Origin: Pelodera strongyloides
Lineage: Eukaryota; Nematoda; Chromadorea; Rhabditida; Rhabditidae
Assembly (NCBI GenBank): GCA_036852015.1
Contig: JAANDG010001202.1
Coordinates: forward strand, 54,544-118,543
Reading direction: 5' to 3'
DNA length: 64,000 bases
The notes under the pieces are model-generated. The model was not told the origin of the DNA. It searched no databases and worked only from the letters and a program-made list of their open reading frames with translations. Position numbers and translations under genes: made by a program. Position 1 is the first letter of the stretch. Each line of letters begins with the position of its first letter. Positions 11,701 through 22,964 of the stretch are shown here, one piece after another.

Positions 11701-13240
11701 GGGAGTCTCATAATTGTTGTTTTGCATTTGTCTACCGTATCCGAAGCTGGCGAGAAAATTTGAAACTACCGCGCTTCAAAAAGGGCGGAGTTTCGTAAAT
11801 GTTCGCGGCAGACAAGGAAATTTTTTTAGGCAGGTGTTCTTTCTGGCCGTTTTTTCAGTGTCCGTCGTTGGCGTCGTTTCCTGATTTTTTGCGAATATTA
11901 GGTCTATCGTTTTGCTTATTTTGCATCTAATGTAAACGAGGGCGTAAGTTCCGGATATGCCTATTAAATTTTAAAATTTTAACTTTTAATTATCGATTTT
12001 TCACCGATTTCGGCATTTCCATTTTTTTGCCTTATGGGGTTTCCATGTATGCGATTCGCACCTGCGAAAATGTCAAACCGCTGTACATGTTCAAGTCATT
12101 TTACATGCATTTCAACTGTCTACCGTAACCCATGCGAATCACACGTTTGACATGGTCCTGCAGCGAAAGTGTATCAGATCCATACTATTTGAAATAGATC
12201 CATACTAGATCCAAACTCGCTGCGGGACCATGTCATTTACATCGACTCGAACATGGACAGCGGTTTGACATTTTCGCAGGTGCGAATCGCAAACATGGAA
12301 ACCCATTATATCGGAAATCGGAATTAAAAATGAATGAATCTGGCTGAAAATTTAAAAGCTAACTCCCCCACTATATCTGCGATAGTCCTGTGTGGTTAGA
12401 ACAGCAAAACTGCATAAATGGAATATGTGAATACCACTTTATTCAGACATACAATCATCACACATAGACTTAAGCATGTAGAATCCAGGGTCCCGTTTGC
12501 TCTCGAAGTCGGGGATGTATATCGAATTATTTTTTCGGCTCAATTTTAGTTGTTTTACTTAATTACACTTTTGCTCCGGAACATTGGCTGTTTTTGCGTA
12601 GTTTTTTAACAGTAGGTAAATTGAGTGTGTAGAAACATAAACCGCCCAAAAGTATAAACTATTTTACGTGCCTAAATATTGATTTGTCGATTTTTTACCA
12701 CATTTTTGTTTTTGCTTCGGTATAGTGGACATTGCGTTTTTTTAGAAACCAAGTAAAGCGAGGCGAGGGTGTAGAAACAGATAAACCTCACAAAAGCTTA
12801 AAATTCTTGGGCTTAAATATTGATTTATCGAATTTTTGTTAACATTTTGCCTTGCATGTAAAAAAATTTGCTGAAAATTTACTGTGGAAAAAGATATAGA
12901 CTTTAGAACGGAAAATATTCGCAAACGAGTAGTGAATTGGTGCTTTTTCTGTACAAAGGCTGATCGCACATAATTACATAGATTAGGCTTTATTTCCTTC
13001 GTGAATTCCTGGCTAAGTGTATGAAAAGCATTTGGAAGCATATTGGGTGACAATTCGGAACTTCTGCTGCACTTTGCGCTCTATTCATGATCTTTTTGTG
13101 GCTGTTTTCTCTCGGTATAACAACGATTCACACGTCGCCTAATTTGTCGTCTGCCATAGCGCAACGGTAAGTCTGTTGTATTGCCAGCCGCACGACGCAC
13201 TTTCCATCTAATATTATTAAATTTAACTAAACTCTTTTAA

Positions 13241-13650
13241 AGGGTCAGGCCCATTTCAAATGACCCCTATTTTTGATGATTCCATCTGATTCTCCATGTC
13301 AAATATAGTAGGATGCAATATTTTTCTAACTTTCAAGAGCAAAAATCACACACTATTCAGCAATTTACTGTGGGCAGTCATACCCAACTATTTATCGCAG
13401 TTGGAACGCCCATTCGCGCTGGTTGGCCAATATCGCAATTGCCACGCCCAATAGAGCATAGCGTCCAATCAGCGCGAAGGGGCGTGACAACTGCGATAAA
13501 TAGTTGGGTATGACAGGCAATGGTAAATTGCTGAATACTGCGTGAAGTTTGCGCTTGAAAATTAGAAAAATATCGTATCCTACTATATTTGACATAAAGA
13601 GTCAGATGGAATCATCAAAAATAGGGGTTATTTGAAATGGGCCTGACCCT
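13241..13650. mobile_element. piggyBac-like MITE with ~170-bp TIRs
   Basis: The 410-bp element starts agggtcaggcccatttcaaa and ends with the reverse of nearly the same sequence (gaaatgggcctgaccct). TTAA flanks it at 13,237-13,240 and 13,651-13,654. The arms are complementary for well over 100 bp and include a second inverted pair (catacccaactatttatcgc and its complement), so the whole could fold into a long hairpin. It lies in a ~530-bp segment absent between the corresponding words of the right arm (near 62,770). Confidence 0.85.
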
Positions 13651-13739
13651 TTAAGAGTAATTACCTTTTGATTAACAGTCAACAATTCTTTCTTAAACTA
13701 ACTCTTAAATTTAATCTTTCAAATTTTCAAAAAATGCCC

Positions 13740-14567
13740 GAGTTCAATCTTTATAAAAGTTTGTTTGCAAATTGAAGCATTTGTTTGAATTTGGATACTA
13801 TTGAACTTGTGCAACCCCAATACAATTTTTTCTGAAATTTTCTAAAACTCGTTCCCAATAGTTTAGCGATGATGCTGAGTCCGAAAAAGTGGGTCTCATT
13901 GCCGTTGGGGCCCGTTAAGGCCCACGTATGTCCCAGGTCCAAAATTATAAAATTCGCTGAAACTTCTCCACAATACGTTTGTGATGATGCTGGATCCAAA
14001 AAAGTGGTTCATATTCAATTGTGAGCCAATTGGGGGGCCACTTAGGTCCCATGTCCAAAATTATAAAATTTGCTGATACTTCTCCACAATGTACAATTTG
14101 TAACACTGGTGCTCCTTAAGTATGTTATTTCAGGTGGTAAGGCTAATAAGACTTATTCTGGCCAACTAGCTTATGACCAAAGCTCGTAGTCATGTCCGCA
14201 TAACACAAGTAAGCATAGGTAGCAAGAGGCACGATTCAGAGAGGGAATGAATTTACAAACGGGGATATTCCGCGGCGACTTGGTACCAAAAATGGTAGGT
14301 TGGGTCGGGAATTCCTCCAGAAATATTCAGACATGTAGTCGCGGTATCTGACGTTGATGATGCCGTATTAATGAGCACCAGTGTTATAAATTATACAATG
14401 TGGACAGTGGAGAAGTTTCAGCAAATTTTATAATTTTGGACCTAATTGTGCCCGAATTGACTCAAAATTGAATATGAACCATTTTGGATCCAGCATCATC
14501 ACAAACATATTGTGGAGAAGTTTCAGCAAATTTTATAATTTTGGAACTGGACCCTAAGTGGGCCATA
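13740..14567 (+). repeat. Duplicated block A, copy 1
   Basis: The stretch from gagttcaatctttataaaag to aattttataattttggaact is repeated at 16,868-17,682 in the same orientation. It contains internal mirrored words (ccaaaattataaaattcgct versus its inverse), so it is itself foldback-like. A ~70-bp piece survives in the right arm at 62,690-62,760. No gene is supported. Confidence 0.75.
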
Positions 14568-15218
14568 ACAGGCGCCAATGGCACTGAGACCCACAATGGG
14601 CCACTTTTTCGGACTCAGCATCATCGCTAGCCTACTGGGGAACTGTTTTAGAAAATTTCAGGAAAAATTATTGGGGTTGCACAAGTTCAATAGTACTGAT
14701 AAAATGATTTCTACAGTAGACTCTACAACTTTGTAATGTGTTATTTGTTATCTTTGAATAGTGTATATATTATATACTTATCTAGACTTATATTTGCACT
14801 TCAATAAACACTCACAGAAACTGCAGCAAACTTATCTGCAGCGTAGTTAGGGAAATGTTTCACGGTAATGGGATTTGATAAAGACCCTTTAACTCGCTAT
14901 GTCTAAATTGATTGTAGCGTCGAGGCGTGATGGGGTCTTGACTTTAAGACCGGGCCGTTCGTTAAACGTAAATGAAGTTTAGGTTCGGAGGCTGAAAGGG
15001 GTTTGGTACAAACCAGACCCCGCCTACACATATATTTTATTGATTCCTAACTCTTTTACTCACCTTTAACCTCTTTCCCCTTTTTATCTATATTCCAACT
15101 TAAAGCCGGAGGCTGAAGGGTCTTTTGTGTTAACCAGGACCCCCTTGGTGTCCCTTTCTCTTTTTTTTGTTGCAGAATATGACGTTTTATTTTTATTTTA
15201 TTTGCGTTTTGTTTAAGA

Positions 15219-15551
15219 ATGCCCCCTTGTGCCACAAAGGACGATATGAAAAGAAGGTGGTTAGCGGTGATGAGAGTCACACAGCGAACATATTCACCCA
15301 ATGACCGTGCACCATTTGATTATCTTCCAACACTTCGGCAATTTGGAATAACCACTAATAAACTGTCGGACATGTTCTCGAATTTTAAGAGGCGTGGAAA
15401 GTCGAGGAGTCACGACGAGGCCGAAGAAGAATATATTAATGTAGGTCGACAACTTCGTTACGGGTTGTTTATTAGGGCATTTGTTTTCAGGAAGGAAAGA
15501 GTACAGATGCCGTATTCACAACTATGGATTATCCCAAAAAAAATCCCCTAG
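15219..15551 (+). CDS. Repeat-borne conserved ORF, copy 1
   Basis: A 110-codon frame starts MPPCATKDDMKRRWLAVMRV and contains TQRTYSPNDRAP, a TLRQFGI segment, and a basic/acidic stretch RRGKSRSHDEAEEEYI, then GRQLRYGLFIRAFVFRKE. Three relatives lie at 21,337 (+), 59,496 (-) and 61,026 (-); differences include conservative changes, although the C-terminal tail differs by indels. A pyrimidine tract and CAG precede it (about 15,150-15,175), so it may be an exon with upstream coding sequence. No family was recognised. It is most likely a transposon-encoded or captured fragment. Confidence 0.35.
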   Translation: MPPCATKDDMKRRWLAVMRVTQRTYSPNDRAPFDYLPTLRQFGITTNKLSDMFSNFKRRGKSRSHDEAEEEYINVGRQLRYGLFIRAFVFRKERVQMPYSQLWIIPKKIP

Positions 15552-15614
15552 GTTTATTACTCCAATGCGGAACACTATAAGTTATTCATTTACGAGACAG
15601 TAAGATGTCGTTCA

Positions 15615-16421
15615 GGTGCTACTGCCGTTAGGGGGGGGCACCGAATTTTTTTTGCAAAGGGCTAGCCGATCGAGCTTAAACTTCACCCAGATGGATAACA
15701 GGCCACGCCGAATCGATCTACGCTATCAATATTATCAAATTATCGATTTATTGATTTTTTTTTTCAAAAATTTTTTCAGCTCCAAAAAGGGTTCTGGTCA
15801 CCCAATTTCGCTGAACCTTCTTCCCAAGGGGGTAACTGACCCCACACTGATTACTAACAATCGATCTAGGCCAAAATGTTCGGTCAAATCATCTATTTAT
15901 TGATTTTCCGTCTTCAGGGGTACCTCTTCAGGGCTAGTCGTAAACCACAATCAATCAGTAGAATTTAAAGAATAGGCAGTGTGATGGCTGGTCACAGTCA
16001 TGAACATACACTGCGTTTCCTTTCCAGTTTACAAGCCCATCGATGCATCCTCTCCTTACCACTCTGAACATGAACCGAAGCCTTATATAGACTCTAGTTT
16101 GACACCACTCTAGACTCTAGACTTTACTTGAAAATCAATAAATAGAAAACAGACAGAAAACATTGGCTTTAACTATTTAGATCAGTTACGCTTAGTTTCT
16201 TCCCCCCCTTGGGAAGAAGGTTCAGCGAAATTGGGTTACCAGAACCCTTTTTGGAGCTGAAAAAAATTTGTAAAAAAAAAAAATCAATAAATCGATAATT
16301 TGATAATACTGATTGGGTAGATCGATTCGGCGTGGCCTGTTATCCATCTGGGTGAAGTTTCAGTCCGATCGGAGCACCACTTCAAAAAAAATTTGGTGAC
16401 CCCCCCAACGGCAGTAGCACC
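15615..16421. mobile_element. Hairpin MITE with 8-bp TSD GTCGTTCA
   Basis: The 807-bp element starts ggtgctactgccgttagggg and ends with ccaacggcagtagcacc; ~200-bp ends are complementary (including ggttctggtcacccaatttc and its inverse). GTCGTTCA is present at 15,607-15,614 and 16,422-16,429. The uninterrupted site, a single gtcgttca, is visible in the relatives at about 59,062-59,069 and 60,563-60,570. The 8-bp TSD fits hAT, P or Merlin-type transposition; the ends do not decide which. It has no transposase. Confidence 0.9.
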
Positions 16422-16867
16422 GTCGTTCATTCCGAGATAGCTTAAATCAATTTACGAGAGTTTGGTTTTTCGATTGGGTTTAAAGTCGTTCATTCCAAGA
16501 TAGGCTTAAATCAATTTATGAGAGATTGATTTTTCGATTGGGATTAAAAAAAAGCACTTCACATTCACATCACTAATAATAACGCGCTCTTGCAGCACAA
16601 GACCTCGTTCTCCTCATCTGTCGTTGACGGGATCCCAACGAGCTCAAACCGCGGAACAAACATATGCTGTGTCAAAGGTACGCGGACCTTTTTTTCGAGC
16701 GTGAACACTGTAGTTATAGCGTTCATAACTAAAACATAAGCAATCAGAAGAAGTAAGCAGGAATATTAATGCAGAAATCATTTAGGCGTTTCGTCAAATT
16801 GCGAATGCTGTGAGAGTAGCTCTTCGTCTGGAGATCAAGCGGGTCTGGAGATCAAGCGGATCAAGTG

Positions 16868-17682
16868 AGTTCAATCTTTATAAAAGTTTGTTTGCAAATT
16901 GAAGCATTTGTTTGAATTTGGGTACTATTGAACTTGTGCAACCCCAATACAATTTTTTCTGAAATTTTCTAAAACTCGTTCCCAATAGGTTAGCGATGAT
17001 GCTGTGTCCGAAAAAGTGGGTCTCATTGCCGTTGGGGCCCGTTAAGGCCCACTTATGTCCCAGGTCCAAAATTATAAAATTCGCTGAAACTTCTCCACAA
17101 TACGTTTGTGATGATGCTGGATCCAAAAAAGTGGTTCATATTCAATTGTGAGCCAATTGGGGGGCCACTTAGGTCCCATGTCCAAAATTATAAAATTTGC
17201 TGATACTTCTCCACAATGTACAATTTATAACACTGGTGCTCCTTAAGTATGTTATTTCAGGTGGTAAGGCTAATAAGACTTATTCTGGCCAACAAGCTTA
17301 TGACCAAAGCTCGTAGTCAAGTCCGCACAACACAAGTAAGCATAGGTAGCAAGAGGCACGATTCAGAGAGGGAATGAATTTACAAACGGGGATATTCCGC
17401 GGCGACTTGGTAGCAAAAATGGTAGATTGGGTCGGGAATTCCTCCAGAAATATTCGGACATGTAGTCGCGGTATCTGACGTTGATGATGCCGTAATTAAT
17501 GAGCACCAGTGTTATAAATTATACAATGTGGACATGTGGAGAAGTTTCAGCAAATTTTATAATTTTGGACCTAATTGTGCCCGAATTGACTCAAAATTGA
17601 ATATGAACCATTTTGGATCCAGCATCATCACAAACATATTGTGGAGAAGTTTCAGCAAATTTTATAATTTTGGAACTGAATA
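16868..17682 (+). repeat. Duplicated block A, copy 2
   Basis: Repeats 13,740-14,567 with few changes. It ends abruptly at ttttggaact, where a LINE insertion replaces the expected continuation into block B. Confidence 0.75.
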
Positions 17683-18317
17683 TTGAATATTTATTATACT
17701 CATTAAAAGAGCGCAACGCCGTGAGAGACGATGAAAAAGAAAAATCAAAGTAGATGATATAGATACTTGGAAATAATTTCCACCAACAGTATATCGATTG
17801 TAATTCCACAAGGTTAGTAAAGAAAACGATGATGATAGCGAATCAAAGAACTTGGTCCCACACAAACAGCCAACCCGTATTTTATATTTTTAGTTTAGTT
17901 TAGCCACGTTACCTCAACAAAAGTACTACGCGTTCACGTTCTCAACAATCCTAAACGTGCCACACATAAAAGTACAACAAGCAATACAACAAGTAAATAC
18001 ATTCTCAGGGCCATCACATAAAGAAAGTAGGGGCCTAGCATCGTCACTACCCTCCACCCGCAGGAGTCCGCATGCGCTACGTAGCTAAACTACTTATAAA
18101 GATAAGGAAAAGGAAAAGGGTTAACTGTTTATGTAGAACCTCCTTCTTATTATTCTTCACGAGAGTAACGTATGTCTGTATATTTGCTTGAGTATACATG
18201 CACATGGTGCTGCATTAGTGAATTGGTGTCTTTGAAAAGGCCAGTGAATATAAATGGAAAGAAAAGAAAGAATTATGATTTATCCCGTTGTTGCCGATAG
18301 TCGTTCCAGCATGCTGT

Positions 18318-18620
18318 TGTAATGGATGTGCTCAGCTATTTCTATCAATATCAACCTTTATCACAATCAGCTGTTTACTCCTTACATCCTCTCTGGGTCT
18401 CTATAGCATGACAGTTGTCGCGGCGCGCTCTCTCTCTCTCTCTCTATCCATGCCGCGCCGCGGCCCAACTAACAAGACAGTGTGCCTTATGTCCTAACAA
18501 TAGCTGGTATTAACTGGGACATAAATATTGTGCTCACATATTCTATCTTTTGCACAAGACAAAACACTACACCATACACAATACAGTTGGAGCAAGGCCT
18601 GGGCAAAGCCTTGTTTCACA
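18318..18620 (+). repeat. 5' LTR of the TRIM
   Basis: 303 bp, starting TGTAATGGATGTGCTCAGC and ending GCCTTGTTTCACA. It holds a (CT)n microsatellite beside a ccgcgccgcgg palindrome. It matches the 3' LTR almost perfectly. Confidence 0.92.
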
Positions 18621-19656
18621 TGGCGACCGCGTCGGGCTGGATCTATTCTATTCCGATCCAGAGAACCTACATCTATATTGCCCGATCACTGCTAATTTAT
18701 AACATTCATCACAATCTCCCCATATTTATTCAATTAATTTTATTTTCTTCTGTCCAGCATATTGCCCCAGTGCTGTTTTAAATCGACAATACATTCCTGC
18801 GCCACGCTGTATTCTCAAGAGGCCGGTGAAGACGGGTAAACGAGAACAAGGAGCTGCACAACTTCCCGGTATTATTGATTATCCAGTTAATAGTGTAAGC
18901 TGGCGCCCTAATTTAGCATTTTCGTTAGTCACTGTTTAGTCATCATTTTTTTTCTAAAAGTATAAGGCAGATGCAGCTCAGGGACACCCCGATTGTGCTA
19001 GGTCATATTGATATAATATATATTTGTAGTAAGGGCCCCGCTCAAAGAGCGTAACTTTTAACGGCAGCGTAGGATGCGGGAGGATAGGGAAGGCTGACCG
19101 TTTTAACGCCTTTCGGGAGAATAAATAATAATAATAATACAGAATAAGATATTTCAATAGGGTCCTTTGAATATCTTTGTCCCTCATTTCTTTTGAAGTA
19201 GTTTTTCGATGGCTATTCTAGGAGAGATGCTAAACTCGAACCTAAATTTTTGAGATTGTGAATATAACAGAAGTTTGTTGTGAATTTTTTATTGTGTATG
19301 TTGTGGAGGCACACTCCGAGCACATTTTTGAAGCTAACATCATTTGAATTTGTAAGATCATGGTTGACGTTTACATTTTGTGTTTGTTTTGGCACACTGA
19401 AGTTTTGTCTCCATTGCTTTGTTATTATTCGATCATTGGAATTTTGCTGGATATTGTTAATTTATGCCGATTTTTGACTACGCCGATTTTGACCTGATGG
19501 TGATTGTAATTAATTTTTCTTTCCATCTATTTTCACTTTCACCATTTACTATTATTTTGTGACATCTTTTTGGATGCCGGCTTAGGCAAAGGACAAACGG
19601 ACTAGGAACTGCCGGTTTAGGATAGCATGGGGACCATGCTATTTAGGGAGCGGGGA

Positions 19657-19961
19657 TGTAATGGATGTGCTCAGCTATTTCTATCAATATCAACCTTTAT
19701 CACAATCAGCTGTTTACTCCTTACATCCTCTCTGGGTCTCTATAGCATGACAGTTGTCGCGGCGCGCTCTCTCTCTCTCTCTCTCTATCCATGCCGCGCC
19801 GCGGCCCAACTAACAAGACAGTGTGCCTTATGTCCTAACAATAGCTGGTACTAACTGGGACATAAATATTGTGCTCACATATTCTATCTTTTGCACAAGA
19901 CAAAACACTACACCATACACAATACAGTTGGAGCAAGGCCTGGGCAAAGCCTTGTTTCACA
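19657..19961 (+). repeat. 3' LTR of the TRIM
   Basis: 305 bp; near-identical to the 5' LTR with two extra bases in the (CT)n tract. Preceded by the purine-rich tract at 19,645-19,656 and followed by the CTGT target duplication. Confidence 0.92.
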
Positions 19962-21336
19962 CTGTAAATTCCACTAATTGATGGTCAGCGTATTCTAAAT
20001 GAATCAACGATTAACAGAGATAATGTTTTCCATTTTTTCAACTCCGAGACATTCAAGGATATCTATTGCCTTCAGCTTTTTCTTAAAGACATGAGAATTT
20101 TGTGACACTAGCGCGTCTAGCGGAAAATTTGCATTTGAAAGCCACCTCGCCGTTCTTATAAAGAAAGAGTGAAATTTGACATTTTTGCGACTGAATTCAA
20201 ATTCAATACTCAGATTAAAGTAGCTTGATCTGCTCATTGGCCTCCACACATAGTATTTACTACTGTCTATATCCACCTCGCGCTTTATGATTTTGAAAGA
20301 TGTAATGAGATCTTTTTGAATGCGCCGTTCTTGTAAACTTTTTAAACCCAATATTTTGAGCCGTTCAGAGTATTTCGGAATAATAATACCTGGTTTTGCA
20401 CGTTTTTTGAAAATGATCCACGTAATTGTAGCCTGTACATCTTCCAGTTGCTTTATATGGATCGATAAGTATGGATTCCAAACACATGAGGCAAATTCGA
20501 GTATAGGTAGAACCCACACATTGTAAGCCTTTATGAGAAGACGGGGGTCTCTTAGTTGGAGTGTACTATTTATACCATAGAAGCAGCGGAGTGCCTTAGT
20601 TGTGGTAATGGAGATATGTTCAGAAAAGGACGAGGGGCCTAAGTGGGCCATAACAGGCGCCAATGGCACTGAGACCCACAATGGGCCACTTTTTCGGACT
20701 CAGGATCATCGCTAGCCTACTGGGGAACTGTTTTAGAAAATTTCAGGAAAACAAATTATTGGGGTTGCACAAGTTCAATAGTACTGATAAAATGATTTCT
20801 ACAGTAGACTCTACAACTTTGTAATGTGTTATTTGTTATCTTTGAATAGTGTATATATTATATACTTATGTAGACTTATATTTGCACTTCAATAAACACT
20901 CACAGAAACTGCAGCAAACTTATCTGCAGCGTAGTTAGGGAAATGTTTCACCGTAATGGGATTTGATAAAGACCCTTTAACTCGCTATGTCTAAATTGAT
21001 TGTAGCGTCGAGGCGTGATGGGGTCTTGACTTTAAGACCGGGCCGTTCGTTAAACGTAAATGAAGTTTAGGTTCGGAGGCTGAAAGGGGGTTGGTACAAA
21101 CCAGACCCCGCCTACACATATATTTTATTGATTCCTAACCTTTTACTCACCTTTAACCTCTTTCCCCTTTTTATCTATATTCCAACTTAATGCCGGAGGC
21201 TGAAGGGTCTTTGGTGTTAACCAGGACCCCCTTGGTGTCCCTTTCTCTTTTTTTTTTGCAGAATATGACGTTTCTTATTTTATTTTATTTGCGTTTTGTT
21301 TAAGAATGCCCCCCCCCTTGTGCCACAAAGGACGAT

Positions 21337-21696
21337 ATGAAAAGAAGGTGGTTAACGGTGATGAGAGTCACACAGCGAACATATTCACCCAATGACCGTG
21401 CACCATATGATTCTCTTCCAACACTTCGGCAATTTGGAATAACCAGTAATATACTGGCGCACATGTTCTCGAATTGTAAGAAGCGTGGAAAGTCGAGGAG
21501 TCACGACGAGGCCGAAGAAGAATATATTAATGTAGGTCGGCAACTTCGTTACGGGTTGTTTATTAGGGCATTTGTTTTCAGGAAGGAAAGAGTACAGATG
21601 CCGTATTCACAACTATGTATTATCCCAAAAAAAAAATCCCCTAGGTTTATTACTCCAATGCGGAACACTATAAGCTATTCATTTACGAGACAGTAA
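21337..21696 (+). CDS. Repeat-borne conserved ORF, copy 2
   Basis: From the internal methionine the frame reads MKRRWLTVMRVTQRTYSPND, then RAPYDSLPTLRQFGI, KKRGKSRSHDEAEEEYI and GRQLRYGLFIRAFVFRKE, ending 119 codons later inside the sequence next to the MITE. The upstream MPPC start seen in copy 1 is frameshifted here by a longer C run at about 21,309. The protein family is unknown. Confidence 0.3.
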   Translation: MKRRWLTVMRVTQRTYSPNDRAPYDSLPTLRQFGITSNILAHMFSNCKKRGKSRSHDEAEEEYINVGRQLRYGLFIRAFVFRKERVQMPYSQLCIIPKKKSPRFITPMRNTISYSFTRQ

Positions 21697-21707
21697 GATG
21701 TCGTTCA

Positions 21708-22523
21708 GGTGCTACTGCCGTTAGGGGGGGGGGCACCGAATTTTTTTTGCAAAGGGCTAGCCGATCGAGCAATCGAGCTTAAACTTCACCCAGATGGATA
21801 ACAGGCCACGCCGAATCGATCTACGCTATCAATATTATCAAATTATCGATTTATTGATTTTGTTTTTCAAAATTTTTTCAGCTCCAAAAAGGGTTCTGGT
21901 CACCCAATTTCGCTGAACCTTCTTCCCAAGGGGGTAACTGACCCCACACTGATTACTAACAATCGATCTAGGCCAAAATGTTCGGTCAAATCATCTATTT
22001 ATTGATTTTCCGTCTTCAGGGGTACCTCTTCAGGGCTAGTCGTAAACCACAATCAATCAGTAGAATTTAAAGAATAGGCAGTGTGATGGCTGGTCACAGT
22101 CATGAACATACACTGCGTTTCCTTTCCAGTTTACAAGCCCATCGATGCATCCTCTCCTTACCACTCTGAACATGAACCGAAGCCTTATGTAGACTCTAGT
22201 TTGACACCACTCTAGACTCTAGACTTTACTTGAAAATCAATAAATAGAAAACAGACAGAAAACATTGGCTTTAACTATTTAGATCAGTTACGCTTAGTTT
22301 CTTACCCCCTTGGGAAGAAGGTTCAGCGAAATTGGGTTACCAGAACCCTTTTTGGAGCTGAAAAAAAATTTGTAAAAAAAAAAAATCAATAAATCGATAA
22401 TTTGATAATACTGATTGGGTAGATCGATTCGGCGTGGCCTGTTATCCATCTGGGTGAAGTTTCAGTCCGATCGGAGCACCACTTCAAAAAAAATTTGGTG
22501 ACCCCCCCAACGGCAGTAGCACC
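21708..22523. mobile_element. Hairpin MITE with GTCGTTCA TSD, second copy
   Basis: 816 bp; same ends as 15,615-16,421 and the same TSD (21,700-21,707 and 22,524-22,531). Because it sits at the homologous position in block B copy 2, it was duplicated with its host block and is not an independent insertion. Confidence 0.85.
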
Positions 22524-22964
22524 GTCGTTCATTCCGAGATAGCTTAAATCAATTTACGAGAGTTTGGTTTTTCGATTGGGTTTAAAGTCGTTCATTCCAA
22601 GATAGGCTTAAATCAATTTATGAGAGATTGATTTTTCGATTGGGATTAAAAAAAAGCACTTCACATTCACATCACTAATAATAACGCGCTCTTGCAGCAC
22701 AAGACCTCGTTCTCCTCATCTGTCGTTGACGGGATCCCAACGAGCTCAAACCGCGGAACAAACATATGCTGTGTCAAAGGTACGCGGACCTTTTTTTCGA
22801 GCGTGAACACTGTAGTTATAGCGTTCATAACTAAAACATAAGCAATCAGAAGAAGTAAGCAGGAATATTAATGCAGAAATCATTTAGGCGTTTCGTCAAA
22901 TTGCAAATTCTGTGAGAGTAGCTCTTCGTCTGGAGATCAAGCGGGTTTGTACATGGTTTGCGCT

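Larger units (their letters stand above)
1..13171. mobile_element. Foldback-like element with ~3.3-kb inverted arms
   Basis: The outermost bases on the left (agacttaccgttgcgctatg) reappear as reverse complement at the right end, and the complementarity runs inward for about 3.3 kb. The 6.6-kb core carries direct repeats and two tandem arrays. The same terminal motif recurs at 62,809-62,826, so it is a repeat boundary and not chance. No transposase was recognised. Foldback-type transposons are known for long terminal inverted repeats with internal tandem repeats; assignment to that class is inference. The left end coincides with the window edge, so the element may extend further. Confidence 0.6.
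9905..13171 (-). repeat. Right arm of the 13-kb inverted repeat
   Basis: Reverse complement of 1-3,302. It lacks the Harbinger-like MITE but holds an extra palindromic segment at about 12,085-12,250, including gatccatacta repeats and caaaccgctgt/acagcggtttg inverted words. The outer end at 13,171 is cgcaacggtaagtct, after which the sequence belongs to the larger inverted structure. Confidence 0.85.
14568..16867 (+). repeat. Duplicated block B, copy 1 (2.3 kb)
   Basis: Starts ctaagtgggccataacaggc and is repeated at 20,638-22,945 in the same orientation. It contains the repeat-borne ORF at 15,219 and the hairpin MITE at 15,615. Copy 1 ends just after gtagctcttcgtctggagat, whereas copy 2 continues into the KIF2-like fragment. 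Confidence 0.75.
18318..19961 (+). mobile_element. Non-autonomous LTR retrotransposon (TRIM)
   Basis: Two ~304-bp LTRs (18,318-18,620 and 19,657-19,961) begin TGTAATGGATG and end TTTCACA, i.e. the canonical TG...CA. They flank a 1,036-bp internal region with no retroviral-type gag or pol. Right after the 5' LTR comes tggcgaccgcgtcgggctgg, a TGG-starting candidate primer binding site; just before the 3' LTR is the purine tract agggagcgggga. A 4-bp TSD (CTGT) lies at 18,314-18,317 and 19,962-19,965. The LTRs differ mainly by one (CT) unit and a few bases, indicating recent insertion. Strand is set by PBS and PPT. Confidence 0.92.
17683..20637 (-). mobile_element. 5'-truncated CR1/L2-like LINE, split by a TRIM
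   Basis: The minus strand encodes the thumb and C-terminal part of a non-LTR reverse transcriptase from about 20,637 to a stop at 20,004. Visible are SFSEHISITTTKALRCFYG, LPILEFASCVWNPYLSIHI, KQLEDVQATI and GLKSLQERRIQKDLI, the typical 'LLEYASPVWSPYL..I..LE.VQ' region. The 3' UTR continues to 17,683, interrupted at 18,317/19,962 by an LTR element, and ends with AATAAA a few bases before the terminus. The insertion separates block A copy 2 from block B copy 2, which are contiguous in the first tandem copy. Catalytic RT motifs are missing, so the copy is dead. Confidence 0.8.
20638..22945 (+). repeat. Duplicated block B, copy 2
   Basis: Direct repeat of 14,568-16,867, including the ORF and hairpin MITE. 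It continues beyond the end of copy 1 into the KIF2-like exons. Confidence 0.75.
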
